From: Acidimicrobiaceae bacterium
GTDB lineage: Bacteria > Actinomycetota > Acidimicrobiia > Acidimicrobiales > Aldehydirespiratoraceae
Length of the DNA stretch: 64,000 nucleotides
Reading direction: 5' to 3'
Assembly: GCA_009843915.1 (NCBI GenBank)
Contig: VYCM01000143.1
Coordinates: 1 to 64,000, forward strand
Shown here: in pieces, positions 20,364-31,932 of the stretch
Position numbering within the stretch: the stretch's first letter is position 1
How the letters are laid out: each line of letters begins with the position of its first letter
The notes under the pieces: model-generated
Databases searched by the model: none
Seen by the model: the letters and a program-made list of their open reading frames with translations, nothing else
What the model was told of the DNA's origin: nothing
Made by a program: the position numbers and the translations under genes

Positions 20364-21424
20364 CCGAGCGGGTTCAGTGACGGGCGATACCCGGCGTCGG
20401 TCAGGCTCTGCGCGAACTGCTCCGCCGCGTCGCTGTCGACCAGAGCCAGCACCACACCGCGCGCCCCCTCCGCGGAGTGCGCTATCTCAAGGTCGTAGAT
20501 GTTCACGTCGAGGTCGGCGGCAAGGGTTGTGATCCTGGCCAGCTCGCCCTTCTGGTCGCGTATGGCGATCCGTACCTCGGTCAGGCGCGAGGGCTCGGGT
20601 GCTCCGGTGGACAGGCTCCGACGGCTCTCGCGGGCGGCCTCCAACCGGGCCAGCAGCTCGGTACGGTCGCCCCTGGAGACGATCAGCCGCATCTCGGCCA
20701 GTTCATCGAGCAACTCGTCGAGGACGTCGGTGATGGCGGCTCGATTCTCGACGCAGATCTCGGGCCAGATGGCGGGGTGGCCCGCGGCCACCCGGGTCAT
20801 GTCACGGAAGCCGCCGGCCGCGAGCCTCAGCAGAGCGCGATGCTCATTCGAGCGTCCTTCAGCGATGCGCATCAGCACGGCCGCAGTGAGGTGCGGCACA
20901 TGGGAGACGACCGCCACCAGGGCGTCATGGCGCTCTGGCGAGAGCGCGATCGGCTGGGCTCCCAGCTGAGAGACGATCTCGCGCACGTCGGCCAGGGCCG
21001 AATCGTTGGTGATCGAGGTGGGGGTGAGCACCCATACCGCGTTCCGGAACAGGTCGGGATGGGCGCCGTCCAAGCCGTCCTGCTCGCTGCCGGCCATCGG
21101 ATGGCCGCCCACGAACCGGGGATCGTTCACCGCGCTGCACACGGGGGCCTTGACGCTGCCGACATCGGTGACGATGGACGCGCCAGCGTCGAGCAGTTGC
21201 TGGGCGACTGGCGCCAGCACTGAGGGTGGAGCGGCCACCACGGCGAGGTCGCACGGTCCCGGCTCGCCGATGCAGTCCACCGCGCCCATGGCCACGGCCG
21301 AGGCGGCTCGCACGGGGTCGGGCTCGATGCCGGTGACCTGCCATCCGGCCTTACGGAGAGCCATGCCCACCGAGCCCCCGATAAGTCCCGTGCCGGCGAT
21401 GACGGCGCTGCGGGTTCGGGCCAT
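20360..21424 (-). CDS. tyrA: Prephenate dehydrogenase with C-terminal ACT domain
   Basis: VIAGTGLIGGSVGMALRKAGW, GGHPMAGSEQDGLDGA; ACT-like C-term IRDQKGELARITTLAADLDVNIYDLEI. Confidence 0.9.
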   Translation of the reverse strand: MARTRSAVIAGTGLIGGSVGMALRKAGWQVTGIEPDPVRAASAVAMGAVDCIGEPGPCDLAVVAAPPSVLAPVAQQLLDAGASIVTDVGSVKAPVCSAVNDPRFVGGHPMAGSEQDGLDGAHPDLFRNAVWVLTPTSITNDSALADVREIVSQLGAQPIALSPERHDALVAVVSHVPHLTAAVLMRIAEGRSNEHRALLRLAAGGFRDMTRVAAGHPAIWPEICVENRAAITDVLDELLDELAEMRLIVSRGDRTELLARLEAARESRRSLSTGAPEPSRLTEVRIAIRDQKGELARITTLAADLDVNIYDLEIAHSAEGARGVVLALVDSDAAEQFAQSLTDAGYRPSLNPLG

Positions 21425-21435
21425 GGACGGCGATG

Positions 21436-22188
21436 CTACCGGTGCGATCCGCCGGCCTCCGTTTCTCCGCTCTTGTTCGCTGCGGCCTGCTCCAGAAGCC
21501 TGGTCTCTCCAGGTGTCAGCGACCGCCAGCGGCCCGGAGCCAGGCGCCGGTCGGCGAGGGGGCCGATCCTGGTCCGCACCAGGCGGCGCACGGGATGGCC
21601 CACCGCCTCGCACATCCTGCGGACCAGCCGATTGCGCCCCTCGTGGACGGTGATTCGCAGCACGTCGGGCGCCACCAGTGCCACCTTGGCCGGTCCGGTC
21701 GGACCGTCATCGAGCTCCACACCTTCGCGCAGGGCTCTCACCGCGGCGGGCTTCGGCTCCCCGGACACATGGGCCAGGTACTCCTTGGCGATGCCGAACG
21801 ACGGGTGGGCGAGCCTATGGGCGAGGTCCCCGTCGTTGGTGAGCAACAACAGACCCTCGGTCATCAGATCGAGGCGCCCGACCGGGAAGACGCGGGGCTC
21901 GGCCGGCACAAGGTCGGTGACAACGGGCCGGCCTTGCGGGTCGTGCGCCGTGGTCACCACCCCGGGCGGCTTGTTGAGAAGGTAGTGGACGAGGTCGGGT
22001 CGCACACCGACGACCGCGCCGTCGACCTCGACCACTGCCCGGGTCGCATCGATGCGGGCGCCCAGCCGAGCCACCGCGCCGTCGACTCGCACCCGTCCAT
22101 CTGAGATCAGGGACTCGCAGGCGCGCCGACTCCCGAACCCGCACCGGGCCAGTACCTTCTGCAGTCGCTCACCGTCGGCCGGTGTCAC
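21436..22188 (-). CDS. Pseudouridine synthase (RsuA/RluB family)
   Basis: S4 domain LQKVLARCGFGSRRACESLI; VFPVGRLDLMTEGLLLLTNDGDLAHRLAHP. Confidence 0.93.
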   Translation of the reverse strand: MTPADGERLQKVLARCGFGSRRACESLISDGRVRVDGAVARLGARIDATRAVVEVDGAVVGVRPDLVHYLLNKPPGVVTTAHDPQGRPVVTDLVPAEPRVFPVGRLDLMTEGLLLLTNDGDLAHRLAHPSFGIAKEYLAHVSGEPKPAAVRALREGVELDDGPTGPAKVALVAPDVLRITVHEGRNRLVRRMCEAVGHPVRRLVRTRIGPLADRRLAPGRWRSLTPGETRLLEQAAANKSGETEAGGSHR

Positions 22189-22205
22189 TGGCCGCTGCCG
22201 GCAAT

Positions 22206-22829
22206 TCAGTCCGGGTCCGGGTCCGGCCCGTCGGTGTCGGACACCACCCGCAATCGTCGCTCCATGGCCTCGACCGCAGCGGGGTCCGGGACGAACTCGC
22301 CGAGCGGGGGCAACTCGTCGAGGGAGTCGAGGCCGAGGTGCTCCAGGAACTGGGACGTGGTCCCGTACAGCGCCGCCTGGCCCGGTCCCGGGAGACGGGC
22401 GATCTCGTCGATGTAGCCGCGGCGTCGCAGCGTCCGCATCACGCCGTCCACGTTCACACCCCGGACCTCGGCGACCTGGTGGCGGGACACCGGCTGCTTG
22501 TAGGCCACGACGGCCAGCGTCTCGAGCGCGGCAGCGGAGAGCCGACCGCCGTGGCCCTCGCGCACGAACCGCTCCACGTAGACGTCCTGGCTGGGCGCGG
22601 TCTGGTAGCGGTAGCCGCCGGCCACTCGCGCCAGCACGAAGCCGCGTCGCTGTGACTCGTACTCGGCCGCGAGCGCATCGCAGGTGGCGAGCACCTGCTC
22701 CGTAGAGGCCTGGACCACAGCCGCCAGGACCTGCGGCGACAGGGGTTCGTCGGCAAGCAGCAGAACCGCTTCGAGCGCGGCCGCGATCGAAGCGTCAGGC
22801 GAGGTCGCGTGGTCCGGAGCGCTGGTCAC
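22206..22829 (-). CDS. scpB: SMC-Scp complex subunit ScpB
   Basis: ALEAVLLLADEPLS; LSAAALETLAVVAYKQPVSRHQVAEVRGVN; GTG start. Confidence 0.92.
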   Translation of the reverse strand: MTSAPDHATSPDASIAAALEAVLLLADEPLSPQVLAAVVQASTEQVLATCDALAAEYESQRRGFVLARVAGGYRYQTAPSQDVYVERFVREGHGGRLSAAALETLAVVAYKQPVSRHQVAEVRGVNVDGVMRTLRRRGYIDEIARLPGPGQAALYGTTSQFLEHLGLDSLDELPPLGEFVPDPAAVEAMERRLRVVSDTDGPDPDPD

Positions 22830-22837
22830 CGGCGGAC

Positions 22838-23626
22838 TCAACCGTCGTAGGCGTCCGCGCCGGCCATCGCGGCCTGGCGAACACCGGCATCGTCGCCCCC
22901 GGTCCACGAAATGACGATGTCTCCGAACGTGGTGGCCTGCTGCACGTCGGCCAGTCCCTGCTTGATCAGCTCGAGCACCGCCAGGAACCGCACGACCAGT
23001 TCGAGACGATCGTCGATGCCGGTGGTGAGCCGCCGGAAGGTGGCCTGCCCCGAATTGGTCAGCTCCCCGATCAACTCGGCGACGGCGTCGCCCACGGTCA
23101 GCGAGATCGGCGTGATGTGGGTCGTGTCGACCCGCGGCGCGGCACGGGGGGCCGAGGCTCGCAGGTAGGCGGTGCGGAGGTCGGTGGGAGACACTCCTTC
23201 CAACACGGCTGGAGCCAGCATGAGCCAGCGGTCCTCGGTTATGCCCATTGCGCGGGGGTGACTGCGGGCCGCCGCCTCGAACAGCCGGCGTAGCGTCTGG
23301 GACGCATCCCGGAACGTGCTGCACTCCAGGAGGCGGGCCAGCAGCAGATCCCGCTCCGAGATCGCTTCCAGCTCGTCGTCAAGGTCCACCGCAGCCTCAG
23401 TGGGCAGCAGACGCTTGACCTTCATGTCGACCAGGGTCGCGGCCAGCAGCAGGAACTCGGTGGCTACCTCCAGGTCGCAGTCGGACATCCGCTCGATCTC
23501 GGCCAGGAAGGCGTCGGTGATCCGGGCGATGGGAATGTCGTAGATCTCCACCTGCTCACGGAGGATGAGCTGTAGCAGCACTTCGAACGGCCCGCTGTAG
23601 GCGGGCGTGGACACCACATAGGACAT
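22838..23626 (-). CDS. scpA: Segregation and condensation protein ScpA
   Basis: YSGPFEVLLQLILREQVEIYDIPIARITDAFL; VATEFLLLAATLVDMKVKRLLP. Confidence 0.92.
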   Translation of the reverse strand: MSYVVSTPAYSGPFEVLLQLILREQVEIYDIPIARITDAFLAEIERMSDCDLEVATEFLLLAATLVDMKVKRLLPTEAAVDLDDELEAISERDLLLARLLECSTFRDASQTLRRLFEAAARSHPRAMGITEDRWLMLAPAVLEGVSPTDLRTAYLRASAPRAAPRVDTTHITPISLTVGDAVAELIGELTNSGQATFRRLTTGIDDRLELVVRFLAVLELIKQGLADVQQATTFGDIVISWTGGDDAGVRQAAMAGADAYDG

Positions 23627-23660
23627 CAGCTGTGAGATTACTCCCCTACGCTGGCGGTCC

Positions 23661-24641
23661 ATGACCAGGGTCCTGTCCGGCATCCAGCCCAGCGGTGATC
23701 TGCACTTGGGCAACTACCTGGGGGCGATCCGCAACTGGGCGAGAATCCAGCACACCGCCGACGCCTTCCACCCTGTGGTGGATCTCCACGCCGTGACCGT
23801 GCCTCAACAGCCCGGCGAGCTGGGGAGGGCGACGCTGCGGATGTCGCAGATGCTGATGGCCGCAGGGCTCGACCCGGAGGTCTGCACGATCTTCGTGCAG
23901 AGCCATGTGCGCGAGCACACCGAGTGTGCCTGGCTGCTGGAGTGCACGGTGTCATTCGGCGAGCTGAGCCGGATGACGCAGTTCAAGGACAAGTCGGGCC
24001 AGCAGCAGTTCATCTCGGCCGGGCTGTTCACCTACCCCGCGCTCCAGGCGGCCGACATCCTGCTGTACGACGCCGACGAAGTGCCGGTGGGTGCCGATCA
24101 GCGCCAGCACATCGAGCTCACCCGTGACATCGCCGAGCGGTTCAACTCCCGCTACGGCGAGACCTTCAAGCTGCCGGCCGCGGTGGTTTCGGCGGCCGGG
24201 GCCCGGGTGATGGACCTGCAGAGCCCGACCAACAAGATGTCCAAGTCGTTGGATTCACCGCGGGGCACCGTGGACATCCTCGACGACCCGTCGGTCATCA
24301 CCCGCAAGATCAAGTCGGCCGTCACCGACAGCGAGGCCGAGGTGCGCTTCGACGTCCAGACCAAACCGGGAGTGTCGAACCTGTTGTCGATACTGGGGGC
24401 GGCCACCGGCCGCACGCCGGAGGAGGCCGCCGGGGACTACACGATGTACGGGCCGCTCAAGGCCGACACCGCCGACGCGGTGGTCGAGTTGCTGCGACCC
24501 ATACAGGCCCGCTTCGCCGAACTGGAGGCCGACCCGGCCGAGACGTCGCGACTGCTGCAGATCGGCGCCGACAAGGCCCGAGCCATCGCAGCCGTCACCC
24601 TCGAACGGGCCCGCTCCAACATCGGCCTGCTGGCTCCTTAA
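23661..24641 (+). CDS. trpS: Tryptophanyl-tRNA synthetase
   Basis: RVLSGIQPSGDLHLGNYLGAIRNW (HIGH-like), KMSKSLDSPRGTVDI (KMSKS). Confidence 0.96.
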   Translation: MTRVLSGIQPSGDLHLGNYLGAIRNWARIQHTADAFHPVVDLHAVTVPQQPGELGRATLRMSQMLMAAGLDPEVCTIFVQSHVREHTECAWLLECTVSFGELSRMTQFKDKSGQQQFISAGLFTYPALQAADILLYDADEVPVGADQRQHIELTRDIAERFNSRYGETFKLPAAVVSAAGARVMDLQSPTNKMSKSLDSPRGTVDILDDPSVITRKIKSAVTDSEAEVRFDVQTKPGVSNLLSILGAATGRTPEEAAGDYTMYGPLKADTADAVVELLRPIQARFAELEADPAETSRLLQIGADKARAIAAVTLERARSNIGLLAP

Positions 24642-25597
24642 CTCGCCGCCACCGCTCGGGGGTGGGCGGCCCGGTAGACCGCCCTGAGGCGCTCGGTCGA
24701 CACCCGGGTGTAGATCTGGGTGGTGGAGATGGAGGCGTGGCCGAGCATCTCCTGCACGATGCGTATGTCGGCGCCGCCGTCGAGCATGTGGGTGGCGCAG
24801 GAATGGCGCAACACGTGGGGAGTGAGCAACGAGCCGATCCGGGCTGCGTCTCCGTGACGGCGCACGATGAGCCACAGTCCCTGGCGGCCGAGGCGCCCGC
24901 CCCGCTGGTTGAGGAACACCGCCTCGGCGTCGCCGCGGCGGGCCCAGCGAGCCGGTTCCAGCGCACCGCGCCCCGTCGGCGCCAGCCACCGTTCCAGCGC
25001 CTCCGCGGCGCACCGGCCCAGTGGCACTATGCGCTCCTTGGCACCCTTGCCGGTGAGCCGCACCAGGCCGTCGTGGAGGTCCACGTCGGGAAGCGACAGC
25101 GACCCGGCCTCCGAGATCCGGCAGCCGGTGCCGTACAGCAGCTCCAGCACGGCCCGATCGCGGCGGGCGGGCGGATCGTCGCCAACGACGGAAGCCATCA
25201 GGGAGGCGACCTGGGCGACCGACAGGGCCTTGGGCAGTCCCCGGGGCAGGCTCGGGATCTCGACGTCGACGGTCGGGTCGTCGTCTCGATGACCTTCAGC
25301 GGCCAGGAAACGGTGCAGTCCCCTCACCGAGACGAGCATCCGGGTAACTGAGGCCGGGGCCAGCCCGCCGCGCTGCAGGGCGCGGACGAATGCGATCACG
25401 TCGCCGGTCCCGACGTCGTCGAGGCTGCACTCTCGGGCCGCGACATGACCTGCGTAGCGCAACAGGTCGCGGCGGTAGGCCTCGACGGTGCGGGGCGACC
25501 GGCCCCGCTCCACCGCCAGCCACGCCAGGAACTCCTCGGCTCTGACGTCGAGAACTGCCTCGGACGGCGGCGCCGGCGGCGAGGCAGTGGCGCTCAT
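24638..25597 (-). CDS. xerD: Tyrosine recombinase XerD-type
   Basis: R-H-R-H-Y recombinase residues: GTGCRISEA, HVLRHSCATHMLDGGADIRIVQEMLGHASISTTQIYTRV. Confidence 0.93.
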   Translation of the reverse strand: MSATASPPAPPSEAVLDVRAEEFLAWLAVERGRSPRTVEAYRRDLLRYAGHVAARECSLDDVGTGDVIAFVRALQRGGLAPASVTRMLVSVRGLHRFLAAEGHRDDDPTVDVEIPSLPRGLPKALSVAQVASLMASVVGDDPPARRDRAVLELLYGTGCRISEAGSLSLPDVDLHDGLVRLTGKGAKERIVPLGRCAAEALERWLAPTGRGALEPARWARRGDAEAVFLNQRGGRLGRQGLWLIVRRHGDAARIGSLLTPHVLRHSCATHMLDGGADIRIVQEMLGHASISTTQIYTRVSTERLRAVYRAAHPRAVAAS

Positions 25598-26157
25598 CGC
25601 CTGAGCCGGCGCAACGCCAGGAGCACGCCGATGATGGTCTTGGCGTCGCGGATCTCGCCCCGGTCGATCATGGCCTCGGCCTCATCCAGGCTGACGCGCT
25701 CGATGGTCATCCACTCCTCCTCGGCCCCGTCGGGCGCACGGGGCACGGGGCGAAGCCCGGTGGCCAGGAAGACGTGGGACAGCTCGTCGCAAAAGCCGGG
25801 CGAGTTGAAGAAGGTCCCCAACTCCTCCAGCGAGTCGCAGGCCAGACCGGCCTCCTCAGCCAGCTCGCGGCGGGCCGTGCCTGCAGGATCCTCCCCGCCC
25901 ACGTCGCGGGTACCAGCCGGGATCTCGAGCAGTTCGCTCTCCACCGGCGTGCGGTACTGCCGCAACAGCACGACCTCGTCGCCGTCCACAGCCACCACCA
26001 CCACCGCGCCGCGGTGGTGCACCACGTCCCTCGTCATGCGGCCGCCGTCGGGGGTAGTGAAGACGCTTTCGGTCAGGCGCACGACCCGGCCGGCGTGGAT
26101 CTCGCGCTCGCTTACCTTCCGAAAACCGCCGCTCGGCTCCCCGGACACCGTGGTCAC
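25594..26157 (-). CDS. NUDIX hydrolase (ADP-ribose pyrophosphatase type)
   Basis: Nudix box GGEDPAGTARRELAEEAGLACDSLEELG. Confidence 0.92.
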   Translation of the reverse strand: MTTVSGEPSGGFRKVSEREIHAGRVVRLTESVFTTPDGGRMTRDVVHHRGAVVVVAVDGDEVVLLRQYRTPVESELLEIPAGTRDVGGEDPAGTARRELAEEAGLACDSLEELGTFFNSPGFCDELSHVFLATGLRPVPRAPDGAEEEWMTIERVSLDEAEAMIDRGEIRDAKTIIGVLLALRRLRR

Positions 26158-26186
26158 GCCGGAGCCGACGGCTCCGCGACGTGATG

Positions 26187-26235
26187 CCCGCTCCTGTTCG
26201 CTGCGCTCACGGGCCGCTCAGGCCACGGCCTCGCT
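26187..26235 (-). repeat. 49-nt dispersed repeat (copy 1), just 3' of pyrG
   Basis: Minus strand AGCGAGGCCGTGGCCTGAGCGGCCCGTGAGCGCAGCGAACAGGAGCGGG; matches 62185-62233 at 47/49 positions. Confidence 0.85.
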
Positions 26236-26254
26236 GAGCGCACCACCAGAATCC

Positions 26255-27928
<1,674 letters not shown>

Positions 27929-27976
27929 CTACCGCGATCAACAGGGAACCCGGCGGACGCTCCATCCCGACCGATG

Positions 27977-28834
27977 TCAGCGGTCATTGAGCCCGAACTT
28001 CGTCTTGAGCACCTGATGGAATTTGCGAGTCCCGAAGGTCACCAGACGAGCCGGGTTCCGCGACGCGGAGCAGACCACCTCGTCGTGCTGATTCAGTTCC
28101 GCCAGCCGGCGGCCGTCCACCGACAGCACCGCACCCCGATCCGAGAGGACCTCAAGTTGCAGTTGCGTCTCGGGCGCAACCATCACGGACCGGTCGAAGA
28201 GCATGTGGGGCGAGACCGGTGTGAGCAGCAGGGCCCGATGGGTGGGATCGATGACGGGTCCCCCGGCGGACAGCGAGTACGCGGTGGACCCGGTCGGCGT
28301 GGACACGATGAGGCCGTCGGCCGCGTAGGTGGTGAACTGCTCGCCATTGAACGACACGCCCAGACGCAGGGCATAGGAGGCCGCGGGCCGTTCCACCACA
28401 GCCTCGTTCAGCGCGACTCTCCGCTGCCGTCCCTGCCCGCCGCCGGCATTGAACTCCACAGTGAGCAGCATCCGCTCGGAGACACGGTGATCGCCGGCCA
28501 ACACCCGCTCGATGGCGGAGTGAGCGTCGGCCGGCGCCACTTCGGTGAGGTAGGCCATCCGGCCGAAGTTGACGCCGAGTATCGGAACGCCCGACTCGCC
28601 GACGAGTTCGACGGCGCGCAGGATCGAACCGTCGCCGCCGAGGGTCACCACCGCGTCCAGGCCCGCCGCGAACTTTGCCCGATCAACCTGTAGGTCGGGA
28701 CAGGAAGTCGCGGCCGCTTCCTCGGGAGGCATACAGGCCTGATGACCCTGCGAGGCGAGCCACACGGAGAGATCACGGGCTGCTGCGGCGGCCTCCGGAC
28801 GGCCCTGGTGAACGATCAGACCGATGACCGCCAT
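27977..28834 (-). CDS. nadK: NAD kinase
   Basis: VTLGGDGSILRAVEL, GVNFGRMAYLTEV, TPTGSTAYSLSAGGPVI. Confidence 0.95.
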   Translation of the reverse strand: MAVIGLIVHQGRPEAAAAARDLSVWLASQGHQACMPPEEAAATSCPDLQVDRAKFAAGLDAVVTLGGDGSILRAVELVGESGVPILGVNFGRMAYLTEVAPADAHSAIERVLAGDHRVSERMLLTVEFNAGGGQGRQRRVALNEAVVERPAASYALRLGVSFNGEQFTTYAADGLIVSTPTGSTAYSLSAGGPVIDPTHRALLLTPVSPHMLFDRSVMVAPETQLQLEVLSDRGAVLSVDGRRLAELNQHDEVVCSASRNPARLVTFGTRKFHQVLKTKFGLNDR

Positions 28835-28839
28835 CGATC

Positions 28840-29655
28840 TCAGACCCCTGCAACCCGGACCGCGTCGGCTACGGCCTGATCAACGGCAACGTCGAGCCCT
28901 TCCAGACCATCGGCGCCAGGGCGCACATCGGCGTGCAGCAGGAACTCCACATTGCCCTCGGCGCCGGTCAGAGGCGAGACCATGACCCCCATGATGGCGG
29001 CTCCGGCGCCAACAACGGCGCGGCACGCTCCGAGCAGCGCCCGTCGCCACACTTCCGGATCCCGGATCACGCCGCGGCCCCGGTCGGCGTCGGCCCGGCC
29101 TGCCTCGAACTGGGGCTTCACCAACACGACGATGTCGGCGGTTGCCAGCCGGCAGAGATCAGCCATCACCAGGCGCAGAGAGATGAACGAGACGTCGGCC
29201 ACGACGAGCTCGGCAGGCCCGCCGATGGCATCCTCGGCGACGTCGCGCACATCGGTGCGCTCGAACGAGGCCACCCTCGCGTCGGCCCGCAGGCGCTCGT
29301 GCAGTTGGTTGCGGCCCACATCGATGGCTGCCACGGCTGCGGCACCATGCTGCAGCAGGCAATCGGTGAAGCCCCCGGTCGACGCGCCCACGTCGATGGC
29401 CCGGCACCCGGTCGCGGCGATGCCGAATCCGGCCAGCGCGGCTTCGAGCTTGTGCCCGCCCCGGGACACGTAGCGGGGCGGGTCGCCCTTCACCACCACC
29501 GGCTCGGCCGGGTCGACCAGGCGCGACGCTTTGGCCGCCACCGATCCGCCCACCGTCACCCGCCGCTCCTCGACGAGCCGCTGGGCCTCGGTGCGGCTGC
29601 CGGCCAGGCCGCGGCGCACCATCTCGATGTCGAGGCGCCGGCGCCTGGGTGTCAC
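28840..29655 (-). CDS. tlyA: TlyA-family rRNA (cytidine-2'-O)-methyltransferase
   Basis: S4 domain + YVSRGGHKLEAAL, AIDVGASTGGFTDCLLQHGA. Confidence 0.93.
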   Translation of the reverse strand: MTPRRRRLDIEMVRRGLAGSRTEAQRLVEERRVTVGGSVAAKASRLVDPAEPVVVKGDPPRYVSRGGHKLEAALAGFGIAATGCRAIDVGASTGGFTDCLLQHGAAAVAAIDVGRNQLHERLRADARVASFERTDVRDVAEDAIGGPAELVVADVSFISLRLVMADLCRLATADIVVLVKPQFEAGRADADRGRGVIRDPEVWRRALLGACRAVVGAGAAIMGVMVSPLTGAEGNVEFLLHADVRPGADGLEGLDVAVDQAVADAVRVAGV

Positions 29656-29667
29656 GAGTACGGCTGC

Positions 29668-30498
29668 TCAGCCCGCGATGCGGGACTGACGATCCAGCCA
29701 CCCAAGAGTGAAGGCGTTCCACTCGGCCACCATCTCGTGGAAGGCGATGTGGCTGGAGTGAGGGCCTCGGAAGACGTGCATCGTCGAGCCCTCGATCGCC
29801 CGCTGCACTTCGAGCCCGTAGCGGGTCGGCACCTGCCAATCCACCTCTCCCGAGGTGATGAGGGTGGGTACCTCGATTGAGCCGAGGCGGTCGAGCGTGT
29901 CGTGGGTCTTGTCGGCGTGGAAGTGGCCGAGCATCCCGGCCTTGGAAGGCGGATGCGGGTTCTCGAGGATGAAGCCCCGCTCGAAGGCCTCCACATCGGC
30001 CGGCTGGTCGTTGATGAACGTCGGGCTGGCCACCCACAGCAGGGCGGTCCGGATGTACCCGGCGGGATCGTCGTGGAGGATGTAGGTCTCGTTGGTGTCG
30101 ATCATCCGGATGAACCACTCGTCGGAGCGGCCCCAGGTGCAGTGCAGTTGCAGGGTGGCCACCAGGCCGGGGTGGTTGATCGCGAGTTCCTGGGCGGTGG
30201 CCGACCCGAGGGACAGGCCCGAGACGTGGGCCCGCTCCACCCCGAGGCTGTCGCAGAGCGCGGCCGCGTCGTCGGCCAGGATGCGCATCGAGTATTCGCT
30301 GATATCGGCCGGGTGGGTGGACCGTCCAGTCCCCCGGGCGTCGTAGGTGATGACCGTGTAGCGGTGCCGGTAGGCCTCCACCTGGGCGGCCCAGGTGGTG
30401 TGATCGGCGGCCGTGCCCATGATGAGCAGCAGGGGGTCTCCGGTTCCCTCGACCTGGTAGTACATCTCTATCCCGGTGGGCAGGTTGACGAAGGGCAT
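29668..30498 (-). CDS. Alpha/beta hydrolase
   Basis: VSGLSLGSATAQELAI nucleophile elbow; TYDARGTGRS. Confidence 0.88.
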   Translation of the reverse strand: MPFVNLPTGIEMYYQVEGTGDPLLLIMGTAADHTTWAAQVEAYRHRYTVITYDARGTGRSTHPADISEYSMRILADDAAALCDSLGVERAHVSGLSLGSATAQELAINHPGLVATLQLHCTWGRSDEWFIRMIDTNETYILHDDPAGYIRTALLWVASPTFINDQPADVEAFERGFILENPHPPSKAGMLGHFHADKTHDTLDRLGSIEVPTLITSGEVDWQVPTRYGLEVQRAIEGSTMHVFRGPHSSHIAFHEMVAEWNAFTLGWLDRQSRIAG

Positions 30499-30523
30499 CG
30501 ATGACGTCCTTTCTGGCCTTGGC

Positions 30524-31918
30524 TCAGCCTGACGCGTGGATGGGCGGCCGCCGGGCCCGGGTGCCCGCGGCCGCTTCGAAACAGGCGCCGACCCTCAGTG
30601 CAGTCTCCTCGTCGAACGGCCCGGCCGCGATCTGCAGTCCGATGGGCAGACCGTCACGGTCGAAGCCGGCCGGCACCGACAGGGCGGGCAGGCCGGACAG
30701 GTTGAACGGGCCCGTGGTGCGCACGTAGGCCAACGTCACCGGCTCGGCGGAGTCCCCGAACCGGAAGTCGTCGGCATCCTTGGGCGCGGCGGTGGCCGGG
30801 AGGGTCGGCGTGATCAGCGCGTCGAGCCGGTTGCGGACGAAAGCCCTCCGCAGGGCCTCGGCGATGGCTCGGCGGGCCTCCAGCGCCTTGAAGTAGTGCT
30901 CGGGCTCCAGCATCAGGCCCGCCACCAGCAGGGTGCGGATGCCGGGGTCGATCTGGTCGGGTCGGCTGCGCACCAGTTCCCGGTGGTACGCGCCGGCCTC
31001 GGGGGCGACGATCCCGAACTCCGCGGCCAGGCCATGCTCCAGTTCGGCAACCTCCACGCCGACCATGGCCGCACCCTGGCCGCCGAGCAGGTCGGCGGAG
31101 GCCGCGAAAGTCTCCGCCACGTCGGGTTGCATGGGTTCGAGCGGGGCACCGCCGAGCACGCCGATCCGCAGCCCATCGACACCCCGGTCCAGGCCGCTGG
31201 AGTACTGGGGCACCGGCCTCGACGAGGCCGAGGGATCCAAGGGGTCGGGCCCGGCGAGGACCTCCAGGCTGGCGGCGCAACCTTCGACGGTGGAGGTCAG
31301 GGGGCCGAGGTGGTCGAGCGACCACGCCAGCGCGGCCACGCCGGCCCGGGACACCCGCCCGTAGGTGGCCTTCAGCCCCACCGTTCCGCACAGCGAGGCA
31401 GGGATGCGGATCGAGCCACCGGTGTCGCTGCCGATGGCCATGGGCACGATCCCGGCCGCGACCGCGGCACCCGAGCCGCCGCTGGACCCGCCGGGAATCC
31501 GACTCAGGTCCCAGGGATTGGAGACCGGCGGGCTGTAGACCCCGCAGGCGAGCTCGTGGGTGGTCGTCTTGCCCACGATCACGGCGCCGCCTCGGCGGAG
31601 GCGGCGCACCAGCGTGGCGTCGGCCGCGGCGGGGGTCGCCGGGTAGGCGGGCGAGCCGCATCTCGTGGGCATGCCGGCCGCGTCGACTATGTCCTTGATC
31701 GCCACCGGCACGCCCATAAGGGGCCCGAGGTCTCGTCCGGCCGCGATCGCCTCGTCGGCGGCGTCGGCCGCTTCGAGGGCGCCATCAGGATCCAGGACGA
31801 CGAAGGCGGCCAGGTCGCCGTCGAGTGCCGCCGCGGCAGCCAGGCTTGCCTCGGTGAACTCACGGCTGGTCGTGCGGCCCGAGCGCAGCGACCTGCCAGC
31901 CTCACCGATGTCGGTCAC
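30524..31918 (-). CDS. Amidase (amidase-signature family)
   Basis: [49 protein letters not shown]. Confidence 0.93.
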   Translation of the reverse strand: MTDIGEAGRSLRSGRTTSREFTEASLAAAAALDGDLAAFVVLDPDGALEAADAADEAIAAGRDLGPLMGVPVAIKDIVDAAGMPTRCGSPAYPATPAAADATLVRRLRRGGAVIVGKTTTHELACGVYSPPVSNPWDLSRIPGGSSGGSGAAVAAGIVPMAIGSDTGGSIRIPASLCGTVGLKATYGRVSRAGVAALAWSLDHLGPLTSTVEGCAASLEVLAGPDPLDPSASSRPVPQYSSGLDRGVDGLRIGVLGGAPLEPMQPDVAETFAASADLLGGQGAAMVGVEVAELEHGLAAEFGIVAPEAGAYHRELVRSRPDQIDPGIRTLLVAGLMLEPEHYFKALEARRAIAEALRRAFVRNRLDALITPTLPATAAPKDADDFRFGDSAEPVTLAYVRTTGPFNLSGLPALSVPAGFDRDGLPIGLQIAAGPFDEETALRVGACFEAAAGTRARRPPIHASG

Positions 31919-31932
31919 TGCCCGTTCCGGGG

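Noticed and set aside
24638-25597. Tyrosine recombinase as evidence for an integrated mobile element
   Set aside because: It is XerD-like and in the conserved pyrG-nudix-xerD-scp context, i.e. chromosomal housekeeping; no att-like duplication of the nearby tRNAs seen
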